Notes under the pieces: generated by a model
Databases searched by the model: none
What the model was told of the DNA's origin: nothing
Seen by the model: the letters and a program-made list of their open reading frames with translations, nothing else
Source: Cryobacterium sp. HLT2-28
Lineage (GTDB): Bacteria > Actinomycetota > Actinomycetes > Actinomycetales > Microbacteriaceae
DNA: 64,000 nt
Assembly (NCBI RefSeq): GCF_004402495.1
Contig: NZ_SOFH01000018.1
Span: 186,001-250,000, forward strand
Direction: 5' to 3'
Program-made: the position numbers and the translations under genes
In this document: one piece after another, positions 1-9,261 of the stretch
Layout: the number at the start of each line of letters is the position of its first letter
How positions within the stretch are numbered: position 1 is the stretch's first letter

Positions 1-742
1 GGAGGCCGTCTTCCAGGGCGGCCGGGTCGAGTGAGCGGATCCGCCAGGACCTCGCGCTGGCGCCGGCCCGCGCGACGCGCTCGGCGCTCGCCGTGACTCC
101 GTCGGCGAGGTACACGGCGGCATCCGCCATCTCGTCGAGTTCGGAGAGCACGTGGCTGGAGACGAGGATCGCCGTTCCCTCACCCGCGAGGCGGCGGACG
201 AGCACGCGAAGCGCCACCCGGGCGGCCGGGTCGAGACCGGATGCCGGCTCGTCGAGCAGGAGCACGGAAGGGGAGTGCACGAGGGCCCTGGCCAGGCTCA
301 GCCGCTGCTTCTGCCCGCGGCTGAGCACCCGGGACGGCCGGTCGGCGAGGGCCTCCAGGCCGGTCAGGCCGATCAGTTCATCCGCGCGGGCGGCGGCGGC
401 CGGGCGGCTCATCCGGTACATCCGCCCGGTCACTTCCAGCGAGGCGCGAACGCTCAGGCTCGGCCAGGAGCCGAGCACGTCGGGCATCCAGCCCATCGCG
501 GCGCGCACTGCCTGCGGGTCTGCCACCGGGTCGTGCCCGGCGATCGTGATTGTGCCGGTGTCGGGGGCGAGCAGGCTCGCCAGCATGAGCAGCAGTGTCG
601 TCTTGCCGGCGCCGTTCGGCCCGATCAGGGCCGTCACCGAGCCCGCTGGCACGGTGAGCGTGGCGTCCCGCACGGCATGCACGCTGCCGAACGAACGGCG
701 CACCCCCGTGACCGTGATTCCCCGTGCTGCGTGTGATTCCAT
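1..742 (-). CDS. ABC transporter ATP-binding protein, C-terminus cut by window edge
   Basis: Reading right to left, an ATG at 742 preceded by a GGAGGGGG ribosome-binding site opens a frame that runs off the left edge (247 codons visible). The protein has a Walker A loop (GPNGAGKTT), a signature (LSRGQKQRLSLA, with R replacing the second G of LSGGQ), a Walker B (VLLLDEPASGLDP) and a switch His (LVSSHVL). This is the nucleotide-binding subunit of an ABC-2/DrrA-type transporter, normally paired with a membrane permease that should lie to the left of the window. Substrate cannot be told. The unrelated forward frames over this region are shadows. Confidence 0.9.
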   Translation of the reverse strand, partial: MESHAARGITVTGVRRSFGSVHAVRDATLTVPAGSVTALIGPNGAGKTTLLLMLASLLAPDTGTITIAGHDPVADPQAVRAAMGWMPDVLGSWPSLSVRASLEVTGRMYRMSRPAAAARADELIGLTGLEALADRPSRVLSRGQKQRLSLARALVHSPSVLLLDEPASGLDPAARVALRVLVRRLAGEGTAILVSSHVLSELDEMADAAVYLADGVTASAERVARAGASARSWRIRSLDPAALEDGL

Positions 743-814
743 CGTTGCCCCCTCCGGCGTGATGATCGAAGTCTAGGGGGATGCCGTTCGGTGGCGGCGG
801 ACGACGGTGGCGAG

Positions 815-820
815 TACCGT
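815..820 (+). promoter_or_regulatory. -10 element of a probable leaderless promoter for the ferritin gene
   Basis: TACCGT lies exactly six bases before the ATG at 827. A TANNNT hexamer at this distance puts the transcription start at the start codon, the arrangement of leaderless actinobacterial mRNAs. No purine-rich ribosome-binding site precedes the ATG. Confidence 0.45.
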
Positions 821-826
821 CAGAGC

Positions 827-1360
827 ATGAGCCAGACTTCCTTCAGCGAACTCCTTTCCCTTCAGATCGGCAATGAGTTTGCCGCGTCCCAGCAGTACAT
901 CGCCATCGCCGTCTGGTTCGACAACCAGGCCCTGCCCCGGCTCGCCGCGCACTTCTACGCCCAGTCGATCGAAGAGCGCAACCACGCCATGATGCTGGTG
1001 CAGTACCGGCTCGACCGCGACCTCGGCGTCGAGATTCCGGGAATTCCGGCCGTGCAGAACAACTTCACCCTCGCCGTCGAGCCGATCGCGCTCGCCCTCG
1101 CCCAGGAGAAGCAGGTCACCTCCCAGATCGAGGCGCTCTTCCGCGCGGCCCGCGCCGACGGGGACGCCCTCGGCGAGCAGGCGATGCTGTGGTTCCTCAA
1201 GGAGCAGGTCGAAGAGGTCGCGTCGATGTCCACCCTGCTGACGATCGCGCAGCGGGCCGGCGACAACCTCTTCGACATCGAGAACTACATCGCGCGGGAA
1301 ACCGTAGCCGGCGGCCCGGTCGACTCCGATGCCCCCGCTGCAGCGGGCGGCGCCCTCTAG
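827..1360 (+). CDS. non-heme ferritin
   Basis: A 177-residue iron-storage protein; 24 subunits form a cage where Fe(II) is oxidised at a dinuclear ferroxidase centre and stored as mineral. All centre residues fall at the positions known for E. coli FtnA: Glu17, Glu50, His53, Glu94, Gln127 and Glu130 (local motifs IGNEF, EERNH, AQEK, KEQVEE). The start at 827 is chosen because the conserved helix A begins right after it and a leaderless -10 lies six bases upstream; a GTG at 791 is in frame but would add a non-conserved extension. It stands alone between a divergent ABC gene and hisS. The symbol ftn would be reasonable. Confidence 0.93.
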   Translation: MSQTSFSELLSLQIGNEFAASQQYIAIAVWFDNQALPRLAAHFYAQSIEERNHAMMLVQYRLDRDLGVEIPGIPAVQNNFTLAVEPIALALAQEKQVTSQIEALFRAARADGDALGEQAMLWFLKEQVEEVASMSTLLTIAQRAGDNLFDIENYIARETVAGGPVDSDAPAAAGGAL

Positions 1361-1437
1361 CCTCGGTTTGTCCTGCCCTCCCCAGCCGGCCCTCCGGGCG
1401 GAACGGCGTCGGAGCAGGACCTGACACAATTGGAGGC

Positions 1438-2700
1438 ATGGCAACACCTGTGACCCCGCCGCGCGGCATGCGCGATTTCCTCCCCAATGAGAAAGCGGTC
1501 CGGGAGCACGCGCTGGGCACCATCAGGCGGAGCTTCGCCGCGCACGGGTTCGACGAAATCGAAACCCCGGTGATGGAGGATTCGGCCCGCCTGCACTCCG
1601 GCCTCGGCGGCGACAACGAGAAGCTCGGGTTCGCCGTGCTCAGACGCGGGCTGTCCCCGGCGGATGTCGAGGCCGCCGCCGAGTCCGGCGACCTCCTGTC
1701 ACTGGCCGACCTGGGCCTCCGCTTCGACCTCACCGTGCCGCTGGCCCGGTTCTACGCCAGCCACCGGGCCGAACTGCCCGCCGTGTTCCGGTCCATCCAG
1801 ATCGCCCCCGTCTGGCGGGCCGAGCGCCCGCAGAAGGGGCGCTACCGCCAGTTCGTCCAGTGCGACATCGACATCATCGGCGAGGCCGGACCCCTCGCCG
1901 AGATCGAGCTGATCGCCGCGACCACCGCTGCCCTCGACGCCCTCGGCCTGACCGGCTGCTCCGTGCGGATCAACGACCGGCGCATCCTCGCCTCCCTCCT
2001 CGCGCACTGGGGCGTGCCGCCGGAACTCGCCGAACGGGCGCTGATCACCATCGACAAGCTCGACAAGATCGGCGTCTCCGGAGTCGTCACCGAGCTCGGC
2101 ACCCTCGGCGTCGACACCGACGGCATCGCCGACACCCTCGAGGGGATGCCCGGCCTCGGCTGGGACGCCGACGCACCGGCCTGGCTCGACCCCGCCGCCT
2201 ACGCCGACCTCCGCGCCCTGCGCGACGCCCTGCCGGCCACCCGACTGGTCTTCGACCCCACCCTCGTGCGCGGCATGGGCTACTACACGGGCACGATCTT
2301 CGAGATCGCCCACCCGGAGCTGGGCTATTCGCTCGGCGGCGGCGGCCGCTACGACGGGATGATCGGCCGGTTCCTCGGCACTGACGTGCCCGCCTGCGGA
2401 TTCTCGATCGGCTTCGAGCGCATCGTCGACCTGCTCGGCCAGGCCGGGACGGCCGACACCGACGCGGTCGTGCTGGTGCACGAGAAGGATGCCGACCCGG
2501 CCGCCCTGGTGGCGCTCAAGGCGTCCCTCGTTGCCACGGGGCTGCGCGTGCGCCTCGAACGCCGCACCAAGAACCTCACCGCGCTGCTCGACCGGGCGGC
2601 CGCCGCCGGGTACGGGCGATACGCGTTCGTCAGCCCCGAAACCGCCCCGGCCGCCTCGCTCCAGTTCCGTCCGCTGGGCGAATCAGCCCACCATCACTAG
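1438..2700 (+). CDS. hisS: histidine--tRNA ligase
   Basis: A 420-residue class II aminoacyl-tRNA synthetase charging tRNA-His. Motif 2 is around FRSIQIAPVWRAERPQ with the following QFVQCDIDIIG; the histidine-binding motif is LVRGMGYYTGTIFEI, whose Arg separates true HisRS from HisZ-like paralogues; motif 3 is GGGGRYDGM and CGFSIGFERI. The core (LRFDLTVPLARF) resembles the eukaryote/archaea-like HisRS subtype more than the common bacterial one. The C-terminal anticodon-binding domain (about 345-420) is divergent and ends early, after LQFRPLG, with three histidines at the end. The ATG is four bases downstream of TTGGAGG. It is 93 bases upstream of eno and may be co-transcribed with it. Confidence 0.9.
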   Translation: MATPVTPPRGMRDFLPNEKAVREHALGTIRRSFAAHGFDEIETPVMEDSARLHSGLGGDNEKLGFAVLRRGLSPADVEAAAESGDLLSLADLGLRFDLTVPLARFYASHRAELPAVFRSIQIAPVWRAERPQKGRYRQFVQCDIDIIGEAGPLAEIELIAATTAALDALGLTGCSVRINDRRILASLLAHWGVPPELAERALITIDKLDKIGVSGVVTELGTLGVDTDGIADTLEGMPGLGWDADAPAWLDPAAYADLRALRDALPATRLVFDPTLVRGMGYYTGTIFEIAHPELGYSLGGGGRYDGMIGRFLGTDVPACGFSIGFERIVDLLGQAGTADTDAVVLVHEKDADPAALVALKASLVATGLRVRLERRTKNLTALLDRAAAAGYGRYAFVSPETAPAASLQFRPLGESAHHH

Positions 2701-4074
<1,374 letters not shown>

Positions 4075-4081
4075 CTGTTCC

Positions 4082-4130
4082 GGAGCTCTCGAGGCCCGGG
4101 TCGTCCGGGCCTCGAGAGCTCCATTTTTTT
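4082..4130 (+). terminator. intrinsic terminator of eno
   Basis: A perfect 18-bp stem (4082-4099 with 4105-4122), five-base loop, followed by one A and seven T. This is the only textbook rho-independent terminator with a T run noticed in the window. Confidence 0.95.
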
Positions 4131-4192
4131 GTCCGGATTCGGTTAGGGTTCGAGTAGCCTCCCGAACCCGACGAGTGCGAGAGGGGTGAGCC

Positions 4193-4669
4193 ATGGGCAG
4201 GAAACGCGCGGAGCGACACCCCGTCGCCCTGACAACCACGGAAACCGCCACCAGCAACTGGCTGCGCGGGCTGCGGCTGTCGGGCTTCTCCTTCATGATG
4301 ATGGGAATCCTGATCCTCGCCGTGATCGTGCTGGCCCCCGGCATCCGCACCTACGCCGAGCAGCAGCAGCAGATCGAGCGGCTGACGAAGGCCGTCACGG
4401 CCCAGCAGGGCAGCGTCGACGAGCTCAAGTCCGAACGCGAGCGCTGGAACGACCGCACCTTCGTCACGACCCAGGCCCGCGACCGGCTCTCCTACGTCCT
4501 TCCCGGCGACGTCAGCTTCCTGGTGATCAACGACCTCGCCCTGCCCGTCGCGGGCGGCACGGAGCCGCCGCCGGCGAGCTCCGTCATCCAGAACACCAAC
4601 GTCGATTGGCTCTCCTCCATGTTCGCCTCCGTCATGACAGCCGGCCTTGCCCCGGAGGCCACGAAATGA
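4193..4669 (+). CDS. FtsB/DivIC-family septum formation initiator protein
   Basis: 158 residues. A cytoplasmic N-terminus rich in Arg/Lys (1-30) is followed by one membrane span (about 34-55, FMMMGILILAVIVLAPGI), then a coiled coil (about 58-90, EQQQQIERLTKAV) and the FtsB-like TFVTTQARDRLSYVLPGD segment. FtsB-type proteins join FtsL and FtsQ in the divisome to activate septal peptidoglycan synthesis. Placement directly after eno and before DUF501 is the standard actinobacterial arrangement. The start has GAGAGGGGTGAG before it. Its TGA overlaps the next ATG (ATGA), so translation is coupled. Confidence 0.88.
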   Translation: MGRKRAERHPVALTTTETATSNWLRGLRLSGFSFMMMGILILAVIVLAPGIRTYAEQQQQIERLTKAVTAQQGSVDELKSERERWNDRTFVTTQARDRLSYVLPGDVSFLVINDLALPVAGGTEPPPASSVIQNTNVDWLSSMFASVMTAGLAPEATK

Positions 4670-5187
4670 CGCGGCCACCCTTCGCCCCGGTCAGCCAGGC
4701 CGACATCGATACGGTTTCCGCGCAGCTGGGCCGGCCGGCCCGCGACGTCGTCGGCATCGCCGGTCGGTGCGTCTGCGGCGCCCCGACCGTGGTGGCCACC
4801 GCGCCGCGGCTGAGCGACGGCACGCCGTTCCCCACCTTCTATTACCTCACCCACCCGGCCGCCACCGCCGCGCTGTCCTTCCTCGAGGCCACCCAGGTGA
4901 TGAACGAGTACAACCAGCTGCTCCAGGACGACGAGGACATCCGCGCCCGCTACCGCCGCGCGCACGAGGGCTTCCTCTCCGACCGCGAATCGATCGGCGT
5001 CGTCCCGGAGATCGCCGGGATCTCCTCCGGTGGCATGCCGGAACGGGTCAAATGCCTGCACGCCCTCGCCGCGCATTCCCTCGCCGCCGGACCGGGCGTC
5101 AACCCGATCGGCGACCTCGCCCTGGCCAGGGCGGCCTGGTCGCCCGCGGTCTGCGAGTGCCTCGACTACACCGCGGCGGACGCGTGA
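4666..5187 (+). CDS. DUF501 domain protein
   Basis: 173 residues, the whole length matching DUF501: VVGIAGRCVCGAPTVVATAP near the N-terminus, FPTFYYLTHP at about 48, and C-terminal GGMPERVKCLHALAAHSLA and NPIGDLAL. Cys residues in RCVCG, VKCLHAL and CEC are conserved in the family, and could bind metal, though no activity is known to me. It is cytoplasmic, with no signal or membrane span. It is coupled at both ends: ATGA overlap with ftsB and GTGA overlap with the S8 protease gene, suggesting a shared role in envelope or division. Confidence 0.9.
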   Translation: MTRPPFAPVSQADIDTVSAQLGRPARDVVGIAGRCVCGAPTVVATAPRLSDGTPFPTFYYLTHPAATAALSFLEATQVMNEYNQLLQDDEDIRARYRRAHEGFLSDRESIGVVPEIAGISSGGMPERVKCLHALAAHSLAAGPGVNPIGDLALARAAWSPAVCECLDYTAADA

Positions 5188-6461
5188 CCTCACCCTGGCG
5201 ACGGATCGGGACGGGCGTCGGCCTGAGCCTGGCCCTGGCGCTGGGCGGGGCATCCGTGGTCATCGACGCGCCGCCGGCCCACGCCGACCAGGTGCGCGAC
5301 CTCGAGTATTGGCTGAACGACTATGGTTTCACCCAGGCCTGGGCGACCACCCGCGGCGCCGGCGTCAAGGTGGCCGTGATCGACACCGGGGTGGCCCCCA
5401 ACATCACCGAACTGGCCGGCGCCGTCGTCGGCGGCACGGATGTCTCCGGTCTCGGCTCCCCGAACGGCCAGACCCCGGTGGGCGACCGGAGCGAACACGG
5501 CACCCTCGTCTCCTCGCTGATGGCAGGTCGCGGCACCGGCGAGGGAACCGGAATCATCGGCGTGGCCCCGGCCGCGTCGATCCTGGCCGTGTCCGTCGCG
5601 TTCGGCACCAACGGCGCCACCCTCAGCAACGACGAGCAGATCGCCGCCGGCATCCGGTGGGCCGTCGACAACGGGGCGGACGTGATCAACATGTCGTTGA
5701 CCCGCAACACCCTGGACTGGCCCACCAGCTGGGATGACGCGTTCCTCTACGCGTTCGAGCATGATGTCGTCGTCGTCGCGGCCGCCGGCAACCGGGGCAG
5801 CGGCACCACCGAGGTCGGCGCGCCGGCCACCATCCCCGGCGTGCTCACGGTCGGCGGTGTCGACCGCAACAAGGCCGCCAGCTTCGACGCCTCCTCGCAG
5901 GGCATCACCATCTCGGTGGCGGCCCCGAGCGAGCAGCTCGTCGGCGTGGTGCCGGGCGGCGGCTACGTGCAGTGGGACGGGACCAGCGCGGCAGCGCCGA
6001 TCGTTTCCGGCCTGGTCGCGCTCGTGCGCTCCGCCTACCCGAAACTCGACGCGGCCGAGGTGATGAACCGGGTGATCGCCACGGCGAACCCGAACGGCCA
6101 CGAGGTGCCCAGCCCGATCTACGGGAACGGGCTGATCGACGCGGCGGCCGCCGTGACGGCATCCGTGCCGGCCTCCACCGCGCCGACGCCGACGCAGCTG
6201 CTCGAGGAGTGGATCCGGGTGCACCGCCGCGCCGACACCGCCCCGACACCGGCACCGGAGACCACGGCGGTCGCGCCGGTCCCGCCGAAGAAGGACCCCG
6301 CCCTCCCCGCGCACAACCTGGCGGCGGCGTGGCTGCCCGGTCCGCTCAGCCTGACCTATGTGACGGTGCCGCTCATGGTTCTGGTCGGGTTTGGTATCCT
6401 AGTAACGCTGTTCGGCGTAGGGGCCACTCGGCACTTCAAGCGATTACGATCAAAACGCTGA
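5184..6461 (+). CDS. membrane-anchored S8 (subtilisin-like) serine protease, mycosin-like layout
   Basis: 425 residues from a GTG that overlaps the stop of DUF501. An N-terminal signal peptide (about 1-34, ending PPAHAD) precedes an S8 domain with catalytic Asp67 (AVIDTGV), His105 (EHGTLVSSL) and Ser268 (GTSAAAPIVSG). A Pro/Thr-rich linker (about 345-390) leads to one C-terminal membrane span (about 393-413, PLMVLVGFGILVTLFGVG) and a basic tail. This is the arrangement of mycosins (MycP) of ESX secretion, but no EccC, EccB or WXG100 gene is nearby, so a stand-alone cell-surface protease is more likely. The operon with ftsB suggests a surface or division role. Confidence 0.9.
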   Translation: MTSPWRRIGTGVGLSLALALGGASVVIDAPPAHADQVRDLEYWLNDYGFTQAWATTRGAGVKVAVIDTGVAPNITELAGAVVGGTDVSGLGSPNGQTPVGDRSEHGTLVSSLMAGRGTGEGTGIIGVAPAASILAVSVAFGTNGATLSNDEQIAAGIRWAVDNGADVINMSLTRNTLDWPTSWDDAFLYAFEHDVVVVAAAGNRGSGTTEVGAPATIPGVLTVGGVDRNKAASFDASSQGITISVAAPSEQLVGVVPGGGYVQWDGTSAAAPIVSGLVALVRSAYPKLDAAEVMNRVIATANPNGHEVPSPIYGNGLIDAAAAVTASVPASTAPTPTQLLEEWIRVHRRADTAPTPAPETTAVAPVPPKKDPALPAHNLAAAWLPGPLSLTYVTVPLMVLVGFGILVTLFGVGATRHFKRLRSKR

Positions 6462-6498
6462 GTTTTCGCGCATCCAATCTGTAGGAGGACCTCTAATC

Positions 6499-8037
6499 GT
6501 GCCCAAAATTCTCATTGTCGGCGGCGGCTACGCGGGGTTCTACACCGCTTGGAAGCTGGAGAAATGGCTGCGAGCCGGCGAAGCCGAGGTCACCATGGTC
6601 GACCCGCTTCCGTACATGACGTACCAGCCGTTCCTGCCTGAGGTCGCGGCCGGTTCCATCGAGGCCCGCCACGCCGTCGTCGCCCACCGGCGCCACCTCT
6701 CCAAGACCAACGTGCTCACGGCCAAGGTCACCCACATCGACCACGCCACGAAGACCGCGACCATCACGCCGCCGGTCGGCGAGCCGTGGGAATTCGTCTA
6801 CGACGTCGTCGTGGTCACCGCCGGCGCCGTCTCGCGCACCTTCCCGATCCCGGGCGTCGCCGACCAGGCCTTCGGCCTGAAGACCATCGAGGAGGCCGTC
6901 GCCATCCGCGACCGCGTGCTCACCAACTTCGACAAGGCGGCTCAGCTGCCCGCCGGCCCCGAGCGCGACCGCCTGCTGACCTTCGTCGTCATCGGCGGCG
7001 GCTTCGCCGGCATCGAGGTGTTCGCCGAGTTGCGCTCGTTCGCCACCTCGCTGCTCAAGTCCTACCCGGAGATCGGCTTCGACGACACCCACTTCCACCT
7101 CGTCGAGGCGATGGGGCGGATCATGCCTGAGGTGTCCGTGCCGACCAGCCTCTGGGTGATCAAGAACCTCGATCAGCGCGGCGCACAGATCCACCTCAAC
7201 ACCCAGCTGACCAGCGCGGTCGACGGCAAGATCGAACTGTCCACCGGTGAGAGCTTCGAGACCGACCTCATCGTCTGGACCGCCGGTGTCATGGCGAACC
7301 CGGCGATCGTGCGCCACACCGACCTGCCGATCGAAGAGCGTGGCCGCCTGCAGGTTCGCACCGACCTGCGGGTCGGCACCGAAGACGAGATCATCGCGGA
7401 CGCCTGGGGTGCCGGCGACGTCACCGCCGTGCCCGACCTCAGCGGCGGGGGAGTGGGCGGCTTCTGCGTTCCCAACGCCCAGCACGCGGTGCGCCAGGGC
7501 AAGCTCCTCGCGAAGAACATCGTCGCCGTGCTCCGCGGCGAAACGCCCAAGGAATACCTGCACAAGAACCTCGGCGCCGTCGCGGGCCTCGGCGTCGGCC
7601 ACGGTGTCTTCCAGTCGGGGAGGATTGCGATCACCGGCCTTCCGGCCTGGTTCGCGCACCGCGGCTACCACGGCCTCGCCATGCCGAGCTGGGAACGCAA
7701 GCTCCGCGTCGTCTGGGGCTGGCTGAACAACTTCTTCCTGGGCCGCGACATCGTCTCCCTCGCTGCCGTGGAAAACCCGCGCGCCGTGTTCGAGGAGTTC
7801 GCGTCGCGCCCGAAGCCGCCGGCGGAAGCCTCCGCACCGGCCAAGGCTGCTCCCGCCAAGGCCGCCCCGGCCAGGACCGCCGCCGCTGCTGTCACGACAG
7901 GTGCTGCAGCGGAGAAGGCCGCGCCGGCAGCCCGAGCACCGCGGGCGCCGCGGAAGACCTCCGCGAAGCCGGTCGTCACCGCCGATGCGGCCGTGGAGAC
8001 CGTCGACGTCGAGGACACCGTTTCCGTGTCGAAGTAA
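6499..8037 (+). CDS. ndh: type II NADH dehydrogenase (NDH-2)
   Basis: A 512-residue FAD enzyme passing electrons from NADH to quinone at the inner membrane face without pumping protons. FAD-binding Rossmann motif LIVGGGYAGFYTA (5-17), quinone-site YMTYQPFLPEVAAGSIE (about 40-56), NADH-binding Rossmann VVIGGGFAGIEVFAEL (about 163-178), second FAD motif IIADAWGAGDVTAVP (about 298) and AQHAVRQGK. The GTG start has TAGGAGG upstream. The last 75-80 residues are a low-complexity Ala/Lys/Pro tail with repeated KAAPA units that most NDH-2 proteins lack. The domain is about 430 residues, the usual size. Confidence 0.94.
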   Translation: MPKILIVGGGYAGFYTAWKLEKWLRAGEAEVTMVDPLPYMTYQPFLPEVAAGSIEARHAVVAHRRHLSKTNVLTAKVTHIDHATKTATITPPVGEPWEFVYDVVVVTAGAVSRTFPIPGVADQAFGLKTIEEAVAIRDRVLTNFDKAAQLPAGPERDRLLTFVVIGGGFAGIEVFAELRSFATSLLKSYPEIGFDDTHFHLVEAMGRIMPEVSVPTSLWVIKNLDQRGAQIHLNTQLTSAVDGKIELSTGESFETDLIVWTAGVMANPAIVRHTDLPIEERGRLQVRTDLRVGTEDEIIADAWGAGDVTAVPDLSGGGVGGFCVPNAQHAVRQGKLLAKNIVAVLRGETPKEYLHKNLGAVAGLGVGHGVFQSGRIAITGLPAWFAHRGYHGLAMPSWERKLRVVWGWLNNFFLGRDIVSLAAVENPRAVFEEFASRPKPPAEASAPAKAAPAKAAPARTAAAAVTTGAAAEKAAPAARAPRAPRKTSAKPVVTADAAVETVDVEDTVSVSK

Positions 8038-8091
8038 CACCGGCGCTCTCGGCAGCACCTACGCTTGAAGCGTCCGGCCTCGGCCGGGCGC

Positions 8092-8167
8092 GCCCCCGTA
8101 GCCCAATGGCAGAGGCAGACGACTTAAAATCGTCACAGTCTGGGTTCGAGTCCCAGTGGGGGCACCA
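8092..8167 (+). tRNA. tRNA-Leu (anticodon UAA), short variable arm, CCA encoded
   Basis: Acceptor stem 8092-8098 pairs with 8157-8163 (closing G-T), D stem GCC/GGC (8101-8103/8114-8116), anticodon stem 8118-8122/8130-8134 with loop CTTAAAA, so anticodon TAA at 8125-8127. The variable region is only five bases (8135-8139), T stem 8140-8144/8152-8156 with loop TTCGAGT, discriminator A8164 and CCA 8165-8167. The anticodon reads UUA (Leu) and A73 suits LeuRS, but nearly all bacterial tRNA-Leu have a long class II variable arm, so identity is by anticodon only. The 3' half is the integration site of the island that follows. Confidence 0.88.
8144..8167 (+). repeat. attL-like direct repeat (tRNA 3' end)
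   Basis: The last 24 bases of the tRNA gene, from the final base of the T stem 5' strand through CCA, recur exactly at 12753-12776. Duplication of a tRNA 3' end is the classic scar of tyrosine-recombinase integration. Confidence 0.85.
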
Positions 8168-8177
8168 TGATCCGTCA

Positions 8178-8209
8178 CCGAACTTCCGCGTGATTCCGCG
8201 GAAGTTCGG
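8178..8209. repeat. 13-bp inverted repeat next to attL
   Basis: A perfect inverted repeat (8178-8190 and 8197-8209, loop TGATTC) begins ten bases after the tRNA CCA. Ten bases of its right arm (CGCGGAAGTT) recur at 12707-12716 near the other end. It could be a tRNA transcript terminator without a T run or a recombinase arm or core site. Confidence 0.6.
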
Positions 8210-8455
8210 CCCTCCAGAGGTCCGTTTGAGGGCTCTTGGCCACTCCGTGCCCACATTTTGCCCACACCGATCGCCACAGCAACGCCTCGGCGTGCTCTCT
8301 GAACGTTGGCCCACACTCTGTCGGATCGACGTCGAAAAGGCATTACCGACTCATGCTCCTGGTGGTGAAGTGCTCAACCGACGAATGTGTGTCCTCCCGC
8401 TCGACCCTGCCGCGTCGTACTGGTGTAATTGTCCTCGACAGGAAGTGGAACATCC

Positions 8456-8812
8456 GTGCGCTACATGATCCTCATTCATTCCAACAACATCGCCGAGACG
8501 GCGTGGGCTGACGGCGAGAAGGCCGCGCTCGACCTGACGCACGGCGCCGTGGTCGGCGAGCTGATCGCGTCCCGCGAGCTCGTCGACACCAACGAGCTGG
8601 ACGTGGAGGATGTCACCGTGATCGGTCACCACAATGGCGAGCCCGTGGCAACGCGCGGTCCGTTCACCGAGGGCACTGAGTGGATCGGCGGCTACTACAT
8701 CGTCGACGTCGTCGACCGGGAGCGTGCTGTCGAGATAGCAGGTCGGTTCACTGAGAACCGGTACTCGCCGATCGAGATCCGGCGGGTCGTGCACACGCCG
8801 CCCACGAGCTGA
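8456..8812 (+). CDS. YCII/DGPF-domain protein 1
   Basis: 118 residues, a ferredoxin-like YCII fold: RYMILIHSNN strand at the start, the DGPF-type segment TRGPFTEGTEWIGGYYIVDV (about 73-92) and C-terminal SPIEIRRVV. The GTG at 8456 is chosen because the family starts with this strand and GGAAG lies before it; an ATG at 8429 would add nine residues. DGPF proteins of this kind are encoded next to ECF42 sigma factors; their biochemical role is unknown. The motif here is RGPF rather than DGPF. About 97 bases separate it from the second copy. Confidence 0.85.
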   Translation: MRYMILIHSNNIAETAWADGEKAALDLTHGAVVGELIASRELVDTNELDVEDVTVIGHHNGEPVATRGPFTEGTEWIGGYYIVDVVDRERAVEIAGRFTENRYSPIEIRRVVHTPPTS

Positions 8813-8909
8813 CCGGCTCGGGCTCGCAGAATGGCCCCCGGCTTGCGGCCCTTCTTCGCCGAGGACCTAAACGACGCCAATCCGACACCGACCAAATCAA
8901 GGAGATCTC

Positions 8910-9242
8910 ATGGAGTACCTGCTGTTCATCGTTAGCGACCCGGCTGCGCCCACTTACATCCCCGAGGAGGACAACATCGAGGAGTGGGTCGCCGACCTTG
9001 AGAGCCGTGGGGTCGCCCGCGGCGGCAACCGGCTGCGTCCGGTCTCCGATGCGACGACCGTGACCGTGCGCGACGGCAAGACGATCGTCACCGATGGTCC
9101 ATTCACCGAGACCAAGGAGTGGATCGCCGGCTTCGACCTCATCGACGTCGAAAACCTCGACGAGGCGATCGAGATCGCCGCAAAACATCCGATGGCAAGG
9201 TTCGGACGCGTCGAGGTCCGTCCGGTCTGGCCATTCGAGTGA
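8910..9242 (+). CDS. YCII/DGPF-domain protein 2
   Basis: 110 residues with the canonical motif VTDGPFTETKEWIAGFDLID at about 60-79 and the usual first strand MEYLLFIVSD. AAGGAG lies six bases before the ATG. It is a paralogue of the upstream gene (same fold and spacing of motifs, modest identity). The sigma factor gene begins 19 bases after its stop, so the two are probably one transcript. The partner relation to ECF42 is known from family context; the function of the protein itself is not. Confidence 0.88.
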   Translation: MEYLLFIVSDPAAPTYIPEEDNIEEWVADLESRGVARGGNRLRPVSDATTVTVRDGKTIVTDGPFTETKEWIAGFDLIDVENLDEAIEIAAKHPMARFGRVEVRPVWPFE

Positions 9243-9261
9243 GCATAACAACTCGACTCGG

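Noticed and set aside
93..776. Forward-strand proteins at the left edge
   Set aside because: They are shadows of the minus-strand ABC ATPase, which has all nucleotide-binding motifs and a ribosome-binding site.
1699..2481. Minus-strand 260-residue protein over hisS
   Set aside because: Low-complexity Gly/Val/Glu peptide antisense to a conserved gene; G/C-rich codon bias opens such frames throughout the window.
8319..8349. ECF42 promoter upstream of the first DGPF gene
   Set aside because: TGTCGG and CGA elements exist but their spacing (about 22) does not fit an ECF promoter; not convincing enough to annotate.
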